Assembly (NCBI RefSeq): GCF_003061515.1
Contig: NZ_CP028924.1
Location: forward strand, 1,364,001 to 1,428,000
Reading direction: 5' to 3'
Length of the DNA: 64,000 nucleotides
From: Colwellia sp. Arc7-D
Lineage (GTDB): Bacteria; Pseudomonadota; Gammaproteobacteria; Enterobacterales; Alteromonadaceae
In this document: positions 19,653-29,791 of the stretch, piece by piece
Layout of the letters: each line of letters starts with the position of its first letter
How positions within the stretch are numbered: the first letter of the stretch is position 1
Made by a program: the position numbers and the translations under genes
The notes under the pieces: model-generated
The model's database searches: none
The model's input: the letters and a program-made list of their open reading frames with translations, nothing else
What the model was told of the DNA's origin: nothing

Positions 19653-20264
19653 CTAGGCTTTTGCTGATGGTCTTGAAGAAACTGCAGCGTACCAACGTTT
19701 TAAGTTGCTTTGCTCATCTAATATTTTAATATGATTAACGCGATTAAAGTCTATTGTGATGAGGGCTGTAATATCCGCAATAGAGAAACTGTCTCCTGCT
19801 ATGTATTCTGAAGAGGCTAAGTGCTTATCTAAAAATGTAAAAAACGTTTTCACATTTTCACCACACTCTGTCCCCCAGTCCTTAATGACGTTCATTCGGT
19901 CTTTAAAGTAACCCGTTGTATGCTGGAAGCACATGCCTGTAGGCATCAGCAAAGATAATTCCAAGCGTCTTTGCCATTGTTCTATTATCGCTTTCTCAAG
20001 CGGATTTGCTCCCATTAATGGATGCTCTGGCTTCATTTCTTCAAAATATCGGCAAATAGCTACACTTTCACTAATAATGGTACCGTCATCTAATTCTAAA
20101 ATTGGAATTTTAGCCAGCGGATTTTTTTGTTTGAATTCTTCCGTTAAGTTATCTCCGCGTAGAATATCCATTTGAACAAATTCGATGTCTTCAATGCTTT
20201 TCTCATGGAGAAATATTCTTACACGTCTTGCGTTTGGCGCGGTTGCTGTTTCATATATTTTCAT
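19653..20264 (-). CDS. Glutathione S-transferase family protein
   Basis: 203 residues with the two-domain cytosolic GST layout. The thioredoxin-like N-terminal domain begins MKIYETATAPNARRVRIFL, and SESVAICRYFEE is the glutathione gamma-glutamyl binding segment. The helical C-terminal half contains YIAGDSFSIADITALI, the N-capping box of GST folds. These enzymes conjugate glutathione or detoxify peroxides; the substrate is not readable. It stands alone between two intergenic gaps. Confidence 0.9.
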   Translation of the reverse strand: MKIYETATAPNARRVRIFLHEKSIEDIEFVQMDILRGDNLTEEFKQKNPLAKIPILELDDGTIISESVAICRYFEEMKPEHPLMGANPLEKAIIEQWQRRLELSLLMPTGMCFQHTTGYFKDRMNVIKDWGTECGENVKTFFTFLDKHLASSEYIAGDSFSIADITALITIDFNRVNHIKILDEQSNLKRWYAAVSSRPSAKA

Positions 20265-20479
20265 TTTTATTATCCTTAATTGCTCAGCGATCGTTCTGGA
20301 TAGTATAAATAACTAAATTAAAAGCATTTAAATTATAGATAAAATGTTTTTGATAAAAAAGAAGTTTAGTTTTTGCTCAAAAGCTACTTTATCATCAAGG
20401 GTGTTAAAACACTCAGTGAATATTTTTTACAAGATTAGTGAGTTTACCTTCGATAACTTTCAACTCAAGGCTATGTTAA

Positions 20480-21673
20480 TCATCCTTGATGACAAACACT
20501 CAATAAGTCTTCTATAAAATAGGCTAAAGCGCGACGTTCAATTTTTTCGACTAATTTTTGCTGCTCGACAGTTAGCATGTGGTACATAGTGGCAGCTCCA
20601 AAGTCGCCAAAAATGATATTCGCTTGTTCATCAAACAAAGTGTTATGGGCATATAAATCACCATGACAAACTTTATTCGCGTGTAAATGCTCAAACACGT
20701 TTTCCATTTGTATCACTATTTTTTCAATTTGCTCGGTGCTTAAGGTGAAGCCTTTAGGAAATGTGTCACGAGTACAAGTTTGGAAGTTAGGCGGTAAACC
20801 TAAATTTTGAAAGTTATTTGGGATTAAGTTCATGATTAACGCTAAATAGTTATCTTCATTAACTTGCGCCAAAGAACGAACTAGGTTTTTATGATTGCCA
20901 ACTTTTAAGCAAGCTTGTAATTCATCCTCAGGGTAACCATCGCTAGTTACTTTTCCTTTAAACACTTTTATAGCAACTTCATCTGGAAAGTTTAATGGCT
21001 TATCTGTCCAAGTAGCTTTTGAAATAACGCCTGACGCGCCTTGCCCAAGCACATTATGCAAAGAAAAACTTGATGAGGGTAGTGATGGTACGGTTGCTAC
21101 CTTAAGTTGAGAACGACTAAATGGATTACCTGAGAAGGCAAACCATGCAAGCTTGGGTAAACCTAACAATTGTTCAGGGCATTCAGTGAGGTTATTCGCT
21201 GAAATGCGGACTAACTCAAGATTAACTGACTGAGATAAAGTTAACGGTAATGTTGTCAATTTATTACCTGCCAAGGCCAGTTTCTGTAGCCTTGGGCGTT
21301 CACCTAAGCTGTCAGGCAAAGTTTCAATGCAGTTATCGGTTAATATTAACCATCGTAATTTCGCAGGTAAAGCATCAGCAGCTACATGCTTAATTTGGTT
21401 CGACTTAAAGCCGACCATCTCTAAATTTTCACAACGACCTAAAACTTCAGGCAAAGCAGTAAAAATATTATTTGAGGCAAAAATTATTTTAAGTTTTTTG
21501 AGTTGGGTTAACTCGCTAGGAAGAGTGGTTAGTTGGTTATCAGATAAATCTAAAATCTCTAAGCTGTCGGCTAATGACAAAATTTCCATTGGGAATGAAG
21601 TTAATTGTTCAGCTAGCTTCAAGCGCGAAATGCCCATGAGTTCGCCAGATATTAACTGAGTCAGCGTATGCAT
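20480..21673 (-). CDS. Leucine-rich repeat protein with a eukaryotic-like protein kinase domain
   Basis: 397-residue soluble protein. Residues about 15-190 hold seven or so LRR units (LEILDLSDNQLTTLPSEL, LRWLILTDNCIETLPDSL and similar). From about residue 205 a kinase domain follows: Gly-loop LGQGASGVISKA, VAIK lysine near 234, the HRD-like loop as HGDLYAHNTLF near 334 and DFG near 356. The catalytic loop has HGD in place of HRD, as in several bacterial and atypical kinases. The C-terminus is short, so the kinase C-lobe is small. No membrane segment or signal peptide is seen. Such LRR-kinases occur in marine gammaproteobacteria, but substrates are unknown. Confidence 0.85.
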   Translation of the reverse strand: MHTLTQLISGELMGISRLKLAEQLTSFPMEILSLADSLEILDLSDNQLTTLPSELTQLKKLKIIFASNNIFTALPEVLGRCENLEMVGFKSNQIKHVAADALPAKLRWLILTDNCIETLPDSLGERPRLQKLALAGNKLTTLPLTLSQSVNLELVRISANNLTECPEQLLGLPKLAWFAFSGNPFSRSQLKVATVPSLPSSSFSLHNVLGQGASGVISKATWTDKPLNFPDEVAIKVFKGKVTSDGYPEDELQACLKVGNHKNLVRSLAQVNEDNYLALIMNLIPNNFQNLGLPPNFQTCTRDTFPKGFTLSTEQIEKIVIQMENVFEHLHANKVCHGDLYAHNTLFDEQANIIFGDFGAATMYHMLTVEQQKLVEKIERRALAYFIEDLLSVCHQG

Positions 21674-21734
21674 TGATTCATCCTAATATTATTTTAGTAG
21701 GTGAAAATAACACTGCCATATAAAGTTTTAGATA

Positions 21735-21778
21735 TAAAAAAACCCGAAAAGTGTAATTAAATACTTTCGGGCTTTTTT
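21735..21778 (-). terminator. Terminator of the tRNA-Val gene
   Basis: On the minus strand, AAAGCCCGAAAGT pairs with ACTTTTCGGGTTTT (one bulge) and ends in a run of Ts. It lies 20 bases after the tRNA end and before the LRR-kinase gene. Confidence 0.8.
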
Positions 21779-21798
21779 GGGTTTAATAAACCCTAATA

Positions 21799-21875
21799 TG
21801 GTGCTCGCTACTGGACTCGAACCAGTGACACCTTGCATGTCATGCAAGTACTCTAACCAACTGAGCTAAGCGAGC
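21799..21875 (-). tRNA. tRNA-Val (GAC)
   Basis: 77 bases with encoded CCA. The acceptor stem is GCTCGCT/AGCGAGC. The anticodon stem CTTGC/GCAAG carries loop ATGACAT, so the anticodon is GAC. The T loop is TTCGAGT. A single-gene unit with its own promoter and terminator. Confidence 0.93.
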
Positions 21876-21916
21876 AATATTTTCAAGTAAAATGTTGAGT
21901 AACTCAACGAGGCGCT

Positions 21917-21945
21917 ATGTTAGCGATCTGCTTTGGCAAGTGCAA
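21917..21945 (-). promoter_or_regulatory. Sigma-70 promoter of tRNA-Val
   Basis: On the minus strand, TTGCAC and TAACAT are separated by 17 bases and followed by AGCGCCTCG, the same GCGCCTCG discriminator as at the tRNA-Ala operon. A palindrome, GTTGAGTTACTCAAC, follows in the presumed leader (21894-21908). Confidence 0.8.
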
Positions 21946-22039
21946 GCAGTTTTATTTAAAACTCGATGTAACTGCTGATTAATTCAGCAGTTGTTATTAT
22001 CCTTGCTTATTTAAGCGACAACTATTGCCATTAACATGC

Positions 22040-23415
22040 TTAGCTGGTCAATGCCGCTTGTTGATCAAAGCGATTTTGTACTACCTTTAAGCGCCAAGCT
22101 AGTAATACTGCCGCAACAGTTAACCCAGAAATAAAGCCTATCCAAAAGCCATAAGGGCCCGATGCAGGAGCTATCCAATCGGTTAAGCCTAAAATTAAAC
22201 CGAAAGATAAACCAACAACCCAATAAGAGAAAAAGGTGATGTACAAAATCGATTTAGTGTCTTTGTAGCCGCGAAGTGCACCTGCCGAAATAACTTGAAT
22301 CGCATCAGAAAACTGAAATAAAGCCGCTAAAAACATTAAGCCAGCCGCGAGTTCAAGTACTTCTGTGTCAGAGGTATAAATAGCGGCTATTTGTGTTTTA
22401 AATATCAGGGTAGCGGCCGCTGTAGCTACGGCAATAATGAGTCCTAATATAACCGAGTAACGACAGAGTTCTTTTGCTTTTTCAAGGTTCTTATTACCTA
22501 CCTCAAAACCTACTTTTATAGTCACTGCCATGGCTAAACTCAAGGGGACCATAAAAACTAAGCCCGAAAAGTTAATTGCTATTTGATGGCTTGCAACAAC
22601 ATTTGCGCCAAAGGGTATGAGGATTATAGCAACAGCAGCAAAAAGGCTGACTTCAAATAGTAACGAAAATGCGATGGGGTACCCAAGCCTAATATGACTT
22701 TAATTTCTGACCATTGTGGCCAATAAAACTGAGTAAACAGTGGCGCTTGCTTTAGGTGCTTTGAATAGTATGCGTAGGCGAGCATACCAACAAACATGAC
22801 CCAATAAACAATGGCTGTTGCTAAACCACAACCTGCTCCGCCCAAGGCTGGCATACCAAACTCACCATAAATAAAAATATAGTTGGCTGGTATGTTAATC
22901 AATAAGCCTAAAATGCTGATGATCATAGTAGGGCGACTAAAAGAAAGTCCTTCTGAATAATTACGTAATACAAGATAAAGGCAATAACCCGGACCGCCCC
23001 AAACAATATAGCCTAAGTAGTCGAACATCAGTTGTTTAAGCTCAGGCTCCATAGCAATCGAGTCTATCAACAGCGGTGTTGCGATGTAATAGAGAATAAT
23101 GATGATTATCGAGAAGAAAACAGCTATCCAAGCGGTTTGATAACTGGCTTTTGCTATATTATCGAACTGATTTGCACCAGATAATTGCGAAATAATACTG
23201 GCCAGTGCCATTATTAAACCTGATATGGCTAAAATTAATGGTAACCAAACACTACTGGCAACAGCAACTGCGGCCATGTCAGTTGCGCTCACTCTACCTG
23301 CCATTACTGTGTCAGCAAAGCCCATTAAATTTTGGATCAATTGAGCAATTAAAATTGGATAAGCCAATTTCATTAAATTTTTGCTATTAGAGAAAAAGCG
23401 ATTAATGTTCATCAA
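22040..23415 (-). CDS. norM: MATE family efflux transporter, NorM/MdtK-like (frameshifted as given)
   Basis: Na+- or H+-driven multidrug exporter. The first part (from 23415) reads MMNINRFFSNSKNLMKLAYP through LIQNLMGFADTVMAG and loses frame after VILGLGTP. The other frame carries on IAFSLLFEVSLFAAVA and joins FSGLVFMVPLSLAMAVTIKVG, ending at 22040. One extra base in the run at 22676-22679 (GGGG as given) restores a 458-residue, 12-helix protein, the normal MATE length. It is divergent from ribE, as in E. coli (mdtK/ribC). I judge the break a probable sequencing error. Confidence 0.88.
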
Positions 23416-23481
23416 GGCAATTATATCATTTGGTTATTCTTGCTAAGATAGCAAAAAATAGAGTATTTATCTGGATGATAT

Positions 23482-24108
23482 ATGTTTACTGGTATTGTGC
23501 AATCGCAAGCTGAAGTAATTGCGATAATTAGTAAAAATAATGCGATAAGATTAAAGGTTTCGTTAGAAAACTCGTTAATTGAAAACCTAGAAGTTGGAGC
23601 GAGTGTAGCTATTAATGGTGTTTGTTTAACTGCTGTAGAATTTGGCCACTTGGCTGCAAGCAGTAGCTTTATCATTTTTGATGTTATTGATGAAACGTTG
23701 CGAGTCTCTAACCTTGCTGATATTGAACTGGGGTCAAAGGTTAATGTAGAACGTTCGTTAAAAATTGGTGACGAAATTGGCGGACACATGCTCAGTGGTC
23801 ATGTTCATGCGCAAGCCATTATTACTAACCGTGTTGATAGCCCAGATAACTGTACAATTAGTTTTACCATAGCGCCTGAGTATCAAAAATACATTTTTGC
23901 TAAAGGCTTTATTAGTATTAATGGTATTAGTTTAACATTGGGCGCTGAGGTAGGAGATTCATTTTCGGTGCATTTAATACCTGAAACTTTAGCGCGAACA
24001 AATTTACAATATGCTTGTGTTGGCGATAAAGTGAATATTGAAATTGACCAGCAAACCATGACGATTGTACAAACTATTGAGCGAATGAAGCTTAACTCAC
24101 ATTCATAA
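23482..24108 (+). CDS. ribE: Riboflavin synthase, alpha subunit
   Basis: Converts two 6,7-dimethyl-8-ribityllumazines to riboflavin and the pyrimidinedione. The 208 residues contain two lumazine-binding barrels: MFTGIVQSQAEV starts the first, and the second begins near residue 98 with HVHAQAIITN. SVAINGVCLTA and FISINGISLTL are the paired motifs of the two barrels, and GGHMLSGHVH joins them. A standalone gene, divergent from norM with 66 bases between starts. Confidence 0.95.
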   Translation: MFTGIVQSQAEVIAIISKNNAIRLKVSLENSLIENLEVGASVAINGVCLTAVEFGHLAASSSFIIFDVIDETLRVSNLADIELGSKVNVERSLKIGDEIGGHMLSGHVHAQAIITNRVDSPDNCTISFTIAPEYQKYIFAKGFISINGISLTLGAEVGDSFSVHLIPETLARTNLQYACVGDKVNIEIDQQTMTIVQTIERMKLNSHS

Positions 24109-24166
24109 TGAGTTATTTAGTTAGGCTTTTATCTATTTAAGCTTAACGCTACTTTAGGCTACTTGT

Positions 24167-24373
24167 TTAAAAGTACTGTTCGTTATCGCTAGCAACCGCT
24201 AATTGAATTTTTTTATAGTATTCGTCAATATGTAAATTCAAGTGCATTTCAATACAACAAGCCGGACACTCTTCATAATAGTCTTGGTCACCTTCACTGG
24301 CGTCTAACGAAACCCGAATGTGATGTCCACAATGTGGACACTCAATACGTTGCACTTTAATATCATGGGGCAT
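24167..24373 (-). CDS. CPXCG motif cysteine-rich protein
   Basis: 68-residue protein with two cysteine pairs: CPHCGHH near residue 13 and CPACC near residue 38. These suggest a small zinc ribbon. It matches the short CPXCG-motif family of gammaproteobacteria, whose function is not established. GGAGG, read on the minus strand as GAGGAGGCC upstream of the ATG, supports the start. It is convergent with ribE. Confidence 0.8.
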   Translation of the reverse strand: MPHDIKVQRIECPHCGHHIRVSLDASEGDQDYYEECPACCIEMHLNLHIDEYYKKIQLAVASDNEQYF

Positions 24374-24539
24374 AAGGCCTCCTCGATGTTAACTTTATGA
24401 ACCTTCTTATTAAGTATGGTCACTTTTAGTGAAAGCGCGAGTTTTGTCATGCCAAAAAGTTAACTATAGAAAAGCCAATAACGATAATATTAACAAAGTT
24501 AATGAAGGGAGATTTTAGGTTTAGTTACGCTCAGAGTAA

Positions 24540-24872
24540 TTAATCAATATCGATGATTAAGTTTTCTATTTTATTGCTGACGCCATTCCATTGTTCTGCA
24601 TCAGCAGGTGCTGGAATAATCTCTGTGATAACAGGCCATGTTTTAGCTAGCTCAGCGTTAAGTTCGATAAAGTCTTTTTGATCTTCAGGCACTTCATCTT
24701 CTTGATAAATAGCATCGGCGGGGCATTCAACTGGGCATAAATCGCAATCAATACATGAGTCAGGATTAATCACTAAAAAATTAGGACCTTGATGAAACGC
24801 GTCGGCAGGGCAAACAGCGACACAATCTGTGTACTTACATTGAATACAGTTATCAGTTACTACAAACGCCAT
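24540..24872 (-). CDS. fdxA: 7Fe ferredoxin FdxA
   Basis: 110-residue soluble electron carrier. Cys-rich N-terminal half: [14 protein letters not shown] carries the ligands of the 3Fe-4S cluster (with an extra Cys) and [12 protein letters not shown] those of the 4Fe-4S cluster, as in Azotobacter ferredoxin I. The acidic C-terminal tail (residues 65-110) is usual for the family. The ATG lies 25 bases from the upstream gene-free region. Its electron partner is not apparent from the neighbours. Confidence 0.92.
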   Translation of the reverse strand: MAFVVTDNCIQCKYTDCVAVCPADAFHQGPNFLVINPDSCIDCDLCPVECPADAIYQEDEVPEDQKDFIELNAELAKTWPVITEIIPAPADAEQWNGVSNKIENLIIDID

Positions 24873-25054
24873 TTTACTCTGCTTAAATTATTATGTTAGA
24901 TGTTAAAATCTACTGCATCTCTGCGATTTATATGCGGATCATACCTTGCTAGCGAACAAATTCAATTATTGTTTTAGCTTTGTATTTGGTATCGCTAAGA
25001 GTATCAGGTAAAATAGCGCCAATTTTTACCCTAGTCTCGCTTTGGAAATCCAAT

Positions 25055-26701
25055 ATGTTGCGTTTAACTAACGTCAAATTACCACTTAATCATCAACCTG
25101 AAGAGTTAGAGCAAGCTATTCTTTCTATTTTAGATATTTCAGCTGAACAGCTTACCGATTTTTCTGTTTTTAAACGTGGTTACGACGCTCGTAAAAAAAG
25201 CAATATCATTTTGATGTATACGTTAGACGTGACCACAACAATTAATGAACAATTGTTGCTAAAGCACGAAAAAAATCAAAACATTAAAAGTAGCCCAGAT
25301 ACCAGTTACAAATTTGTTGGTCAAGCACCTAAAGGTTTAACTGAACGCCCAGTCGTTATCGGTATGGGACCGTGTGGCTTATTCGCAGGTTTGCTGCTAG
25401 CACAAATGGGCTTTAACCCTATTATTTTAGAACGGGGTAAAGAAGTACGACAGCGCACTAAAGATACCTTTGGCTTTTGGCGGAAAAAAATTCTTAATAC
25501 GGAATCGAATGTTCAGTTTGGTGAAGGCGGTGCGGGTACGTTTTCAGACGGTAAACTCTACAGCCAAGTTAAAGATCCAAAACATTATAGTCGTAAAGTG
25601 TTGCATGAGTTTGTAGATGCTGGCGCGCCCAGTGAGATTTTATTTGTCAGCAAGCCGCATATCGGTACGTTTAAACTTGTGACTATGGTTGAACAAATGC
25701 GTGCTGAAATACATCGCCTTGGTGGTGAAGTACGTTTTGACCAGCGTGTTGATGATATTCATTTTACCAAAGCAGATAATAACAGCGACAATATGCAAGT
25801 TACAGGCTTAACATTAGCAACGGGTGAAGTCATACATACAAAACATATTGCGTTAGCTATTGGGCATAGTGCGCGTGATACCTTTGAAATGCTGCATAAA
25901 AAAGGTGTTTTTATTAAAGCTAAGCCTTTTTCAGTAGGCTTTAGAATTGAGCATGAACAATCGGTTATTGATGACGCTCGCTTTGGCGAAAATGCGGGTA
26001 ACCCTATTTTAGGCGCTGCAGATTATAAACTTGTACACCATTGTAAAAATGGCCGTTCAGTTTACAGTTTTTGTATGTGTCCAGGTGGTACCGTAGTAGC
26101 GGCAGCATCAGAAGAAGGGCGTTTAGTGACTAATGGAATGAGCCAATATTCACGTCATGAACGAAACGCGAATAGTGCGATAGTCGTTGGCATATCTCCT
26201 GAAGATTATGATGAAAATGGCAGTAAAGATAACGTGCTAGCTGGAATTGAATTTCAGCGCCGCCTTGAAGAAATCGCGTTTAAACTCGGTGGTGAAAACT
26301 ACGATGCGCCTGTTCAGTTAGTTGGAGACTTTTTGGCCGGGCGTAAAAGTGGTGAACATGGTGTTGTTGAGCCTTCATATAAGCCGGGGGTAAAATACTG
26401 TGACTTAAGTGAAACGTTGCCTGCTTATGCGATTGAGGCTATTCGTGAAGCATTGCCTGCCTTTGAACGTAAAATTAAAGGCTTCTCTATGAAAGATGCA
26501 ACGTTAACCGCAGTTGAAACTCGAACTTCGTCGCCTATTAACATCACGCGCGATAAAGAAAGTTTTGAAAGTGTTAACACTAAAGGTTTATATCCTGCAG
26601 GTGAAGGTGCTGGTTATGCCGGAGGTATATTATCGGCAGGTATTGATGGCATTAAAGTGGCTGAAGCGATGGCGCTTTCGATGCTTAAACATCACGCTTA
26701 A
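25055..26701 (+). CDS. FAD-dependent oxidoreductase (COG2509-type flavoprotein)
   Basis: 548-residue cytosolic flavoprotein. The FAD dinucleotide-binding motif GMGPCGLFAGLLLAQMG lies near residue 105, followed by LERGKEVRQR. FGEGGAGTFSDGKL, SVGFRIEHEQ and the C-terminal YPAGEGAGYAGGILSAG are typical of this uncharacterised family of large dehydrogenases. The N-terminal 80 residues form an alpha/beta region rather than a signal. I chose ATG 25055 (MLRLTNVKLPL), which has GGA upstream, rather than the earlier TTG at 24980. The reaction is unknown. Confidence 0.85.
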   Translation: MLRLTNVKLPLNHQPEELEQAILSILDISAEQLTDFSVFKRGYDARKKSNIILMYTLDVTTTINEQLLLKHEKNQNIKSSPDTSYKFVGQAPKGLTERPVVIGMGPCGLFAGLLLAQMGFNPIILERGKEVRQRTKDTFGFWRKKILNTESNVQFGEGGAGTFSDGKLYSQVKDPKHYSRKVLHEFVDAGAPSEILFVSKPHIGTFKLVTMVEQMRAEIHRLGGEVRFDQRVDDIHFTKADNNSDNMQVTGLTLATGEVIHTKHIALAIGHSARDTFEMLHKKGVFIKAKPFSVGFRIEHEQSVIDDARFGENAGNPILGAADYKLVHHCKNGRSVYSFCMCPGGTVVAAASEEGRLVTNGMSQYSRHERNANSAIVVGISPEDYDENGSKDNVLAGIEFQRRLEEIAFKLGGENYDAPVQLVGDFLAGRKSGEHGVVEPSYKPGVKYCDLSETLPAYAIEAIREALPAFERKIKGFSMKDATLTAVETRTSSPINITRDKESFESVNTKGLYPAGEGAGYAGGILSAGIDGIKVAEAMALSMLKHHA

Positions 26702-26742
26702 AGGATTTAAAGGCTGTTGAATAATAACTTCAGTTAACTTCA

Positions 26743-26780
26743 GTTATTTCAAGTTACTCAACGTAGTAACTTGAAATAAC
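26743..26780. terminator. Perfect hairpin between convergent genes
   Basis: GTTATTTCAAGTTACT and AGTAACTTGAAATAAC form a perfect 16-bp stem with a 6-base loop CAACGT. It lies between the flavoprotein gene and the convergent START-like gene. There is no long T run, so it may act as a bidirectional barrier or protect transcript ends. Confidence 0.6.
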
Positions 26781-26812
26781 AAGTGAGCGTTATCACAGCT
26801 ATGGGGATTTAA

Positions 26813-27577
26813 TCAAATTTTTGCGTTGCTAACGTTTAACATTTCTTGAATATTTTCTTTAGTTCGCTGTTGGTGTTTACTATGAGGAAGCTGCTCTTTC
26901 ATATTCTGAAGGGTATTCCAAATACCCTTTAGTGTCATCGGTTTTAACAACCACTTTGGAATATTGCCTTTTGGGTCAACCATGAATTGATATGTAACAT
27001 CGATTTGCTTAGGTTGAATTGGCTTTATCTGCCAAAAAGCACTTATCACTTGCATACGTAAAACGTCTTCGGTAATCGCTACTGTATCACCTGCATCTTC
27101 AACCAAAATATCAATCGATAAATCTTTATTTTGCCAATAGCGAGAATGTACAATGACTTCGCGGTCTGCAAACGGCCATATCGCATTAAAACGAGTTTTG
27201 AATATATGTTCGCTTGGCGATATTGTACTAATAAGTTTGGCTGACTCTGCATTATTTAACCAATTGTGAGTCATAGGTAAATCTTCAATAAAATAAAGAA
27301 AACCAGCAAGAGTAGACTCAAACTTAGCTTGTGCTCTTATTTCGATTAAATTTGTACTGTTATCGACACGATAGCTTACATTGAAAAAATTGTCTTCTTG
27401 CCATAGTTTCCATGGTGTTGATTGAATTGAACTAGGGTTTATATTGGTTTCTAGTTCCGTGTTTTGTACTGCTAAAGTTGCCATTGAATAAAAGCTCAGT
27501 AGAGCACTGAAAATCAATTGCACTTTTAATGTTATAAATTTATTTACATGCTTACTCAATATACTTGTCCTGTGCAT
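26813..27577 (-). CDS. START domain-like protein, exported
   Basis: 254 residues. A hydrophobic stretch (about residues 17-36, ending SMATLAVQ) looks like a signal peptide, so the protein probably works in the periplasm. The rest contains WKLWQEDNFFNVSYRV, FIEDLPMTHNWL, WPFADREVIVHSRYW and KGIWNTLQNM, matching the StAR-related lipid-transfer (START/SRPBCC) pattern, in which a helix-grip fold holds a hydrophobic ligand. Ligand and role are unknown. The ATG at 27577 gives an unusually long n-region; a later start is possible. Confidence 0.65.
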   Translation of the reverse strand: MHRTSILSKHVNKFITLKVQLIFSALLSFYSMATLAVQNTELETNINPSSIQSTPWKLWQEDNFFNVSYRVDNSTNLIEIRAQAKFESTLAGFLYFIEDLPMTHNWLNNAESAKLISTISPSEHIFKTRFNAIWPFADREVIVHSRYWQNKDLSIDILVEDAGDTVAITEDVLRMQVISAFWQIKPIQPKQIDVTYQFMVDPKGNIPKWLLKPMTLKGIWNTLQNMKEQLPHSKHQQRTKENIQEMLNVSNAKI

Positions 27578-27781
27578 TGCAAATTAAGGGAAATTACCCT
27601 ATATTCCTGTGCTCGCTTTAACGCAATTTCTATCTTCGTGTTAATAGCCACCGATATAATATCGAATTTTGCATTATATAGCGCCTTAAATTGCTTAAGC
27701 ATTGAGAATGACGTTATAAAAATTAATTAATAAATTTCAAGCGGCACTTAGTGTGTGTCGCCACTGAACAAAGGAAAATAC

Positions 27782-29693
27782 ATGCCTGTAATTACGCTTC
27801 CCGACGGTAGTCAACGCACTTTTGAACAAGCAGTTTCTGTTATGGACGTTGCCTTAGATATCGGCCCTGGTTTGGCAAAAGCCACAATCGCAGGTCGAAT
27901 TAATGGCGAATTGGTCGATGCTTGTGAATTAATCAAAGAAGATGCGGCTCTGCAACTTATTACCAGTAAAGATAGCGAAGGTCTTGAGATCATTCGTCAT
28001 TCTTGTGCGCATCTATTAGGTCATGCTATTAAGCAATTATGGCCTAACACCAAAATGGCGATTGGCCCCAACGATCGATAACGGTTTTTATTATGATGTT
28101 GACCTAGAAGAGTCAATTACCGAAGACGATTTAGTTAAGCTAGAAAAACGCATGACAGAACTTGCGCGAACTGGCTATGAAGTTGTTAAGAAAACGGGTA
28201 CATGGCAAGATGCTTACGACGCGTTTACTGAACGTGGCGAAAGTTATAAATTACAAATTCTTGATGAAAATATTGATAAGTCTGATACACCAGCGCTTTA
28301 TCATCATCAAGAATATATCGATATGTGTCGTGGTCCTCATGTACCTAGCATGCGTCATTGTCATCATTTTAAACTAATGAAAGTTGCTGGCGCTTATTGG
28401 CGTGGCAATTCAGACAACAAAATGCTGCAGCGTGTTTACGGCACAGCATGGGCTGATAAAAAACAATTAAAAGCTTATATAGTACGATTAGCGGAAGCTG
28501 AAAAGCGTGATCACCGTAAAATTGGTAAAACGTTAGATCTTTTCCATTGGCAAGAAGAAGCACCTGGAATGGTGTTTTGGCATAACGATGGTTGGACTAT
28601 TTATACTGAGTTAGAAAAATTCATTCGTGAAAAACTACACGAATATGATTACGACGAAGTTAAAGCACCAATGATGATGGACAGAAGCCTTTGGGAAAAG
28701 TCAGGTCACTGGGACAAATATGCTGATGGCATGTTTACTACTGAGTCTGAAAAGCGTGAATACGCCATAAAACCAATGAACTGTCCAGGTCATGTACAGA
28801 TATTCAACCAAGGGTTGAAGTCTTACCGTGATTTGCCGCTACGTATAGCTGAATTTGGCTGTTGTCACCGTAATGAACCTTCTGGGTCTTTACACGGTTT
28901 AATGCGCGTACGTGGCTTTACCCAAGATGACGCACATATTTTCTGTATGGAATCGCAAGTGCAAGCCGAAGTCACTAAGTGTATCGAAATGGTATACGAC
29001 GTCTATGGCTCATTTGGTTTTGAAGATATTGTTGTTAAATTGTCTACACGCCCTGAAAATCGCATTGGTAGTGATGAAATTTGGGATAAAGCGGAAGCCG
29101 GCTTAGCTCAAGCGTTAACTGACAGTGATATTAAATTTGAATACTTACCTGGCGAAGGCGCTTTTTACGGTCCTAAAATAGAATTCACTTTAATGGATTG
29201 TTTGGGACGTGCTTGGCAATGTGGTACTGTACAACTCGATTTTGCTTTACCAGAGCGTTTAGGCGCAACTTATGTTGGTGAAGACAACGAAAGATACATT
29301 CCGGTGATGATCCATCGTGCCATTTTAGGTTCACTTGAACGTTTTATCGGAATTTTGATTGAAGAGTACACTGGCAAATTTCCAACTTGGTTATCGCCAA
29401 TTCAAGCAACTGTGATGAATATTACCGACAAACAGGGTCAATATTGTGAAAAAGTTGTAAAAAAACTAAAAGAAAGTGGATTTAGAGCAAAACTAGACTT
29501 GAGAAATGAGAAGATAGGCTTTAAAATCCGCGAGCATACTTTAAAGCGTGTTCCGTATTTGTTAGTCGTCGGTGATAAAGAAATGGAAACTGGCGAAATT
29601 GCAGTACGAACTCGAAGTGGTGAAGATTTAGGTACAATGTCGGTAGATGACTTTATTACCAAATTATCTGACGAAGTTAAAAACCGTCAATAA
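27782..29693 (+). CDS. thrS: Threonine--tRNA ligase (frameshifted as given)
   Basis: Class II synthetase with editing. It starts [14 protein letters not shown] at 27782, after AGGAAAATAC, with the TGS domain and then [10 protein letters not shown]. As given, the frame ends at 28081 after KMAIGPND. The other frame continues [12 protein letters not shown] to 29693 with the editing domain, the CPGH motif (NCPGHVQIF), a class II motif 2 [18 protein letters not shown], and the anticodon domain. Removing one C from the run at 28066-28069 restores about 636 residues (E. coli 642). ThrS is essential, so this is almost certainly a base-call insertion. infC, rpmI and rplT follow, as in E. coli. Confidence 0.92.
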
Positions 29694-29791
29694 GCACTTT
29701 GAAATAAAAAAACACGTAATATTATTATTTAACCCAAGTAAACTAAAAATAGTGCTTACTTGGTCACAACGTTCTTTGGAGGAACATGGCT

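Noticed and set aside
21799..21875. Genomic island inserted at tRNA-Val
   Set aside because: There is no integrase or repeated tRNA 3' end nearby; the neighbours are ordinary genes.
24980..25054. TTG start giving 25 extra residues to the flavoprotein
   Set aside because: The extra residues resemble a translated leader, and ATG 25055 has a proper ribosome site.
28023..29693. A separate shorter thrS starting inside
   Set aside because: The segment from 28023 to about 28070 is the out-of-frame shadow of the normal N-terminal region; a truncated start would lose the TGS domain.
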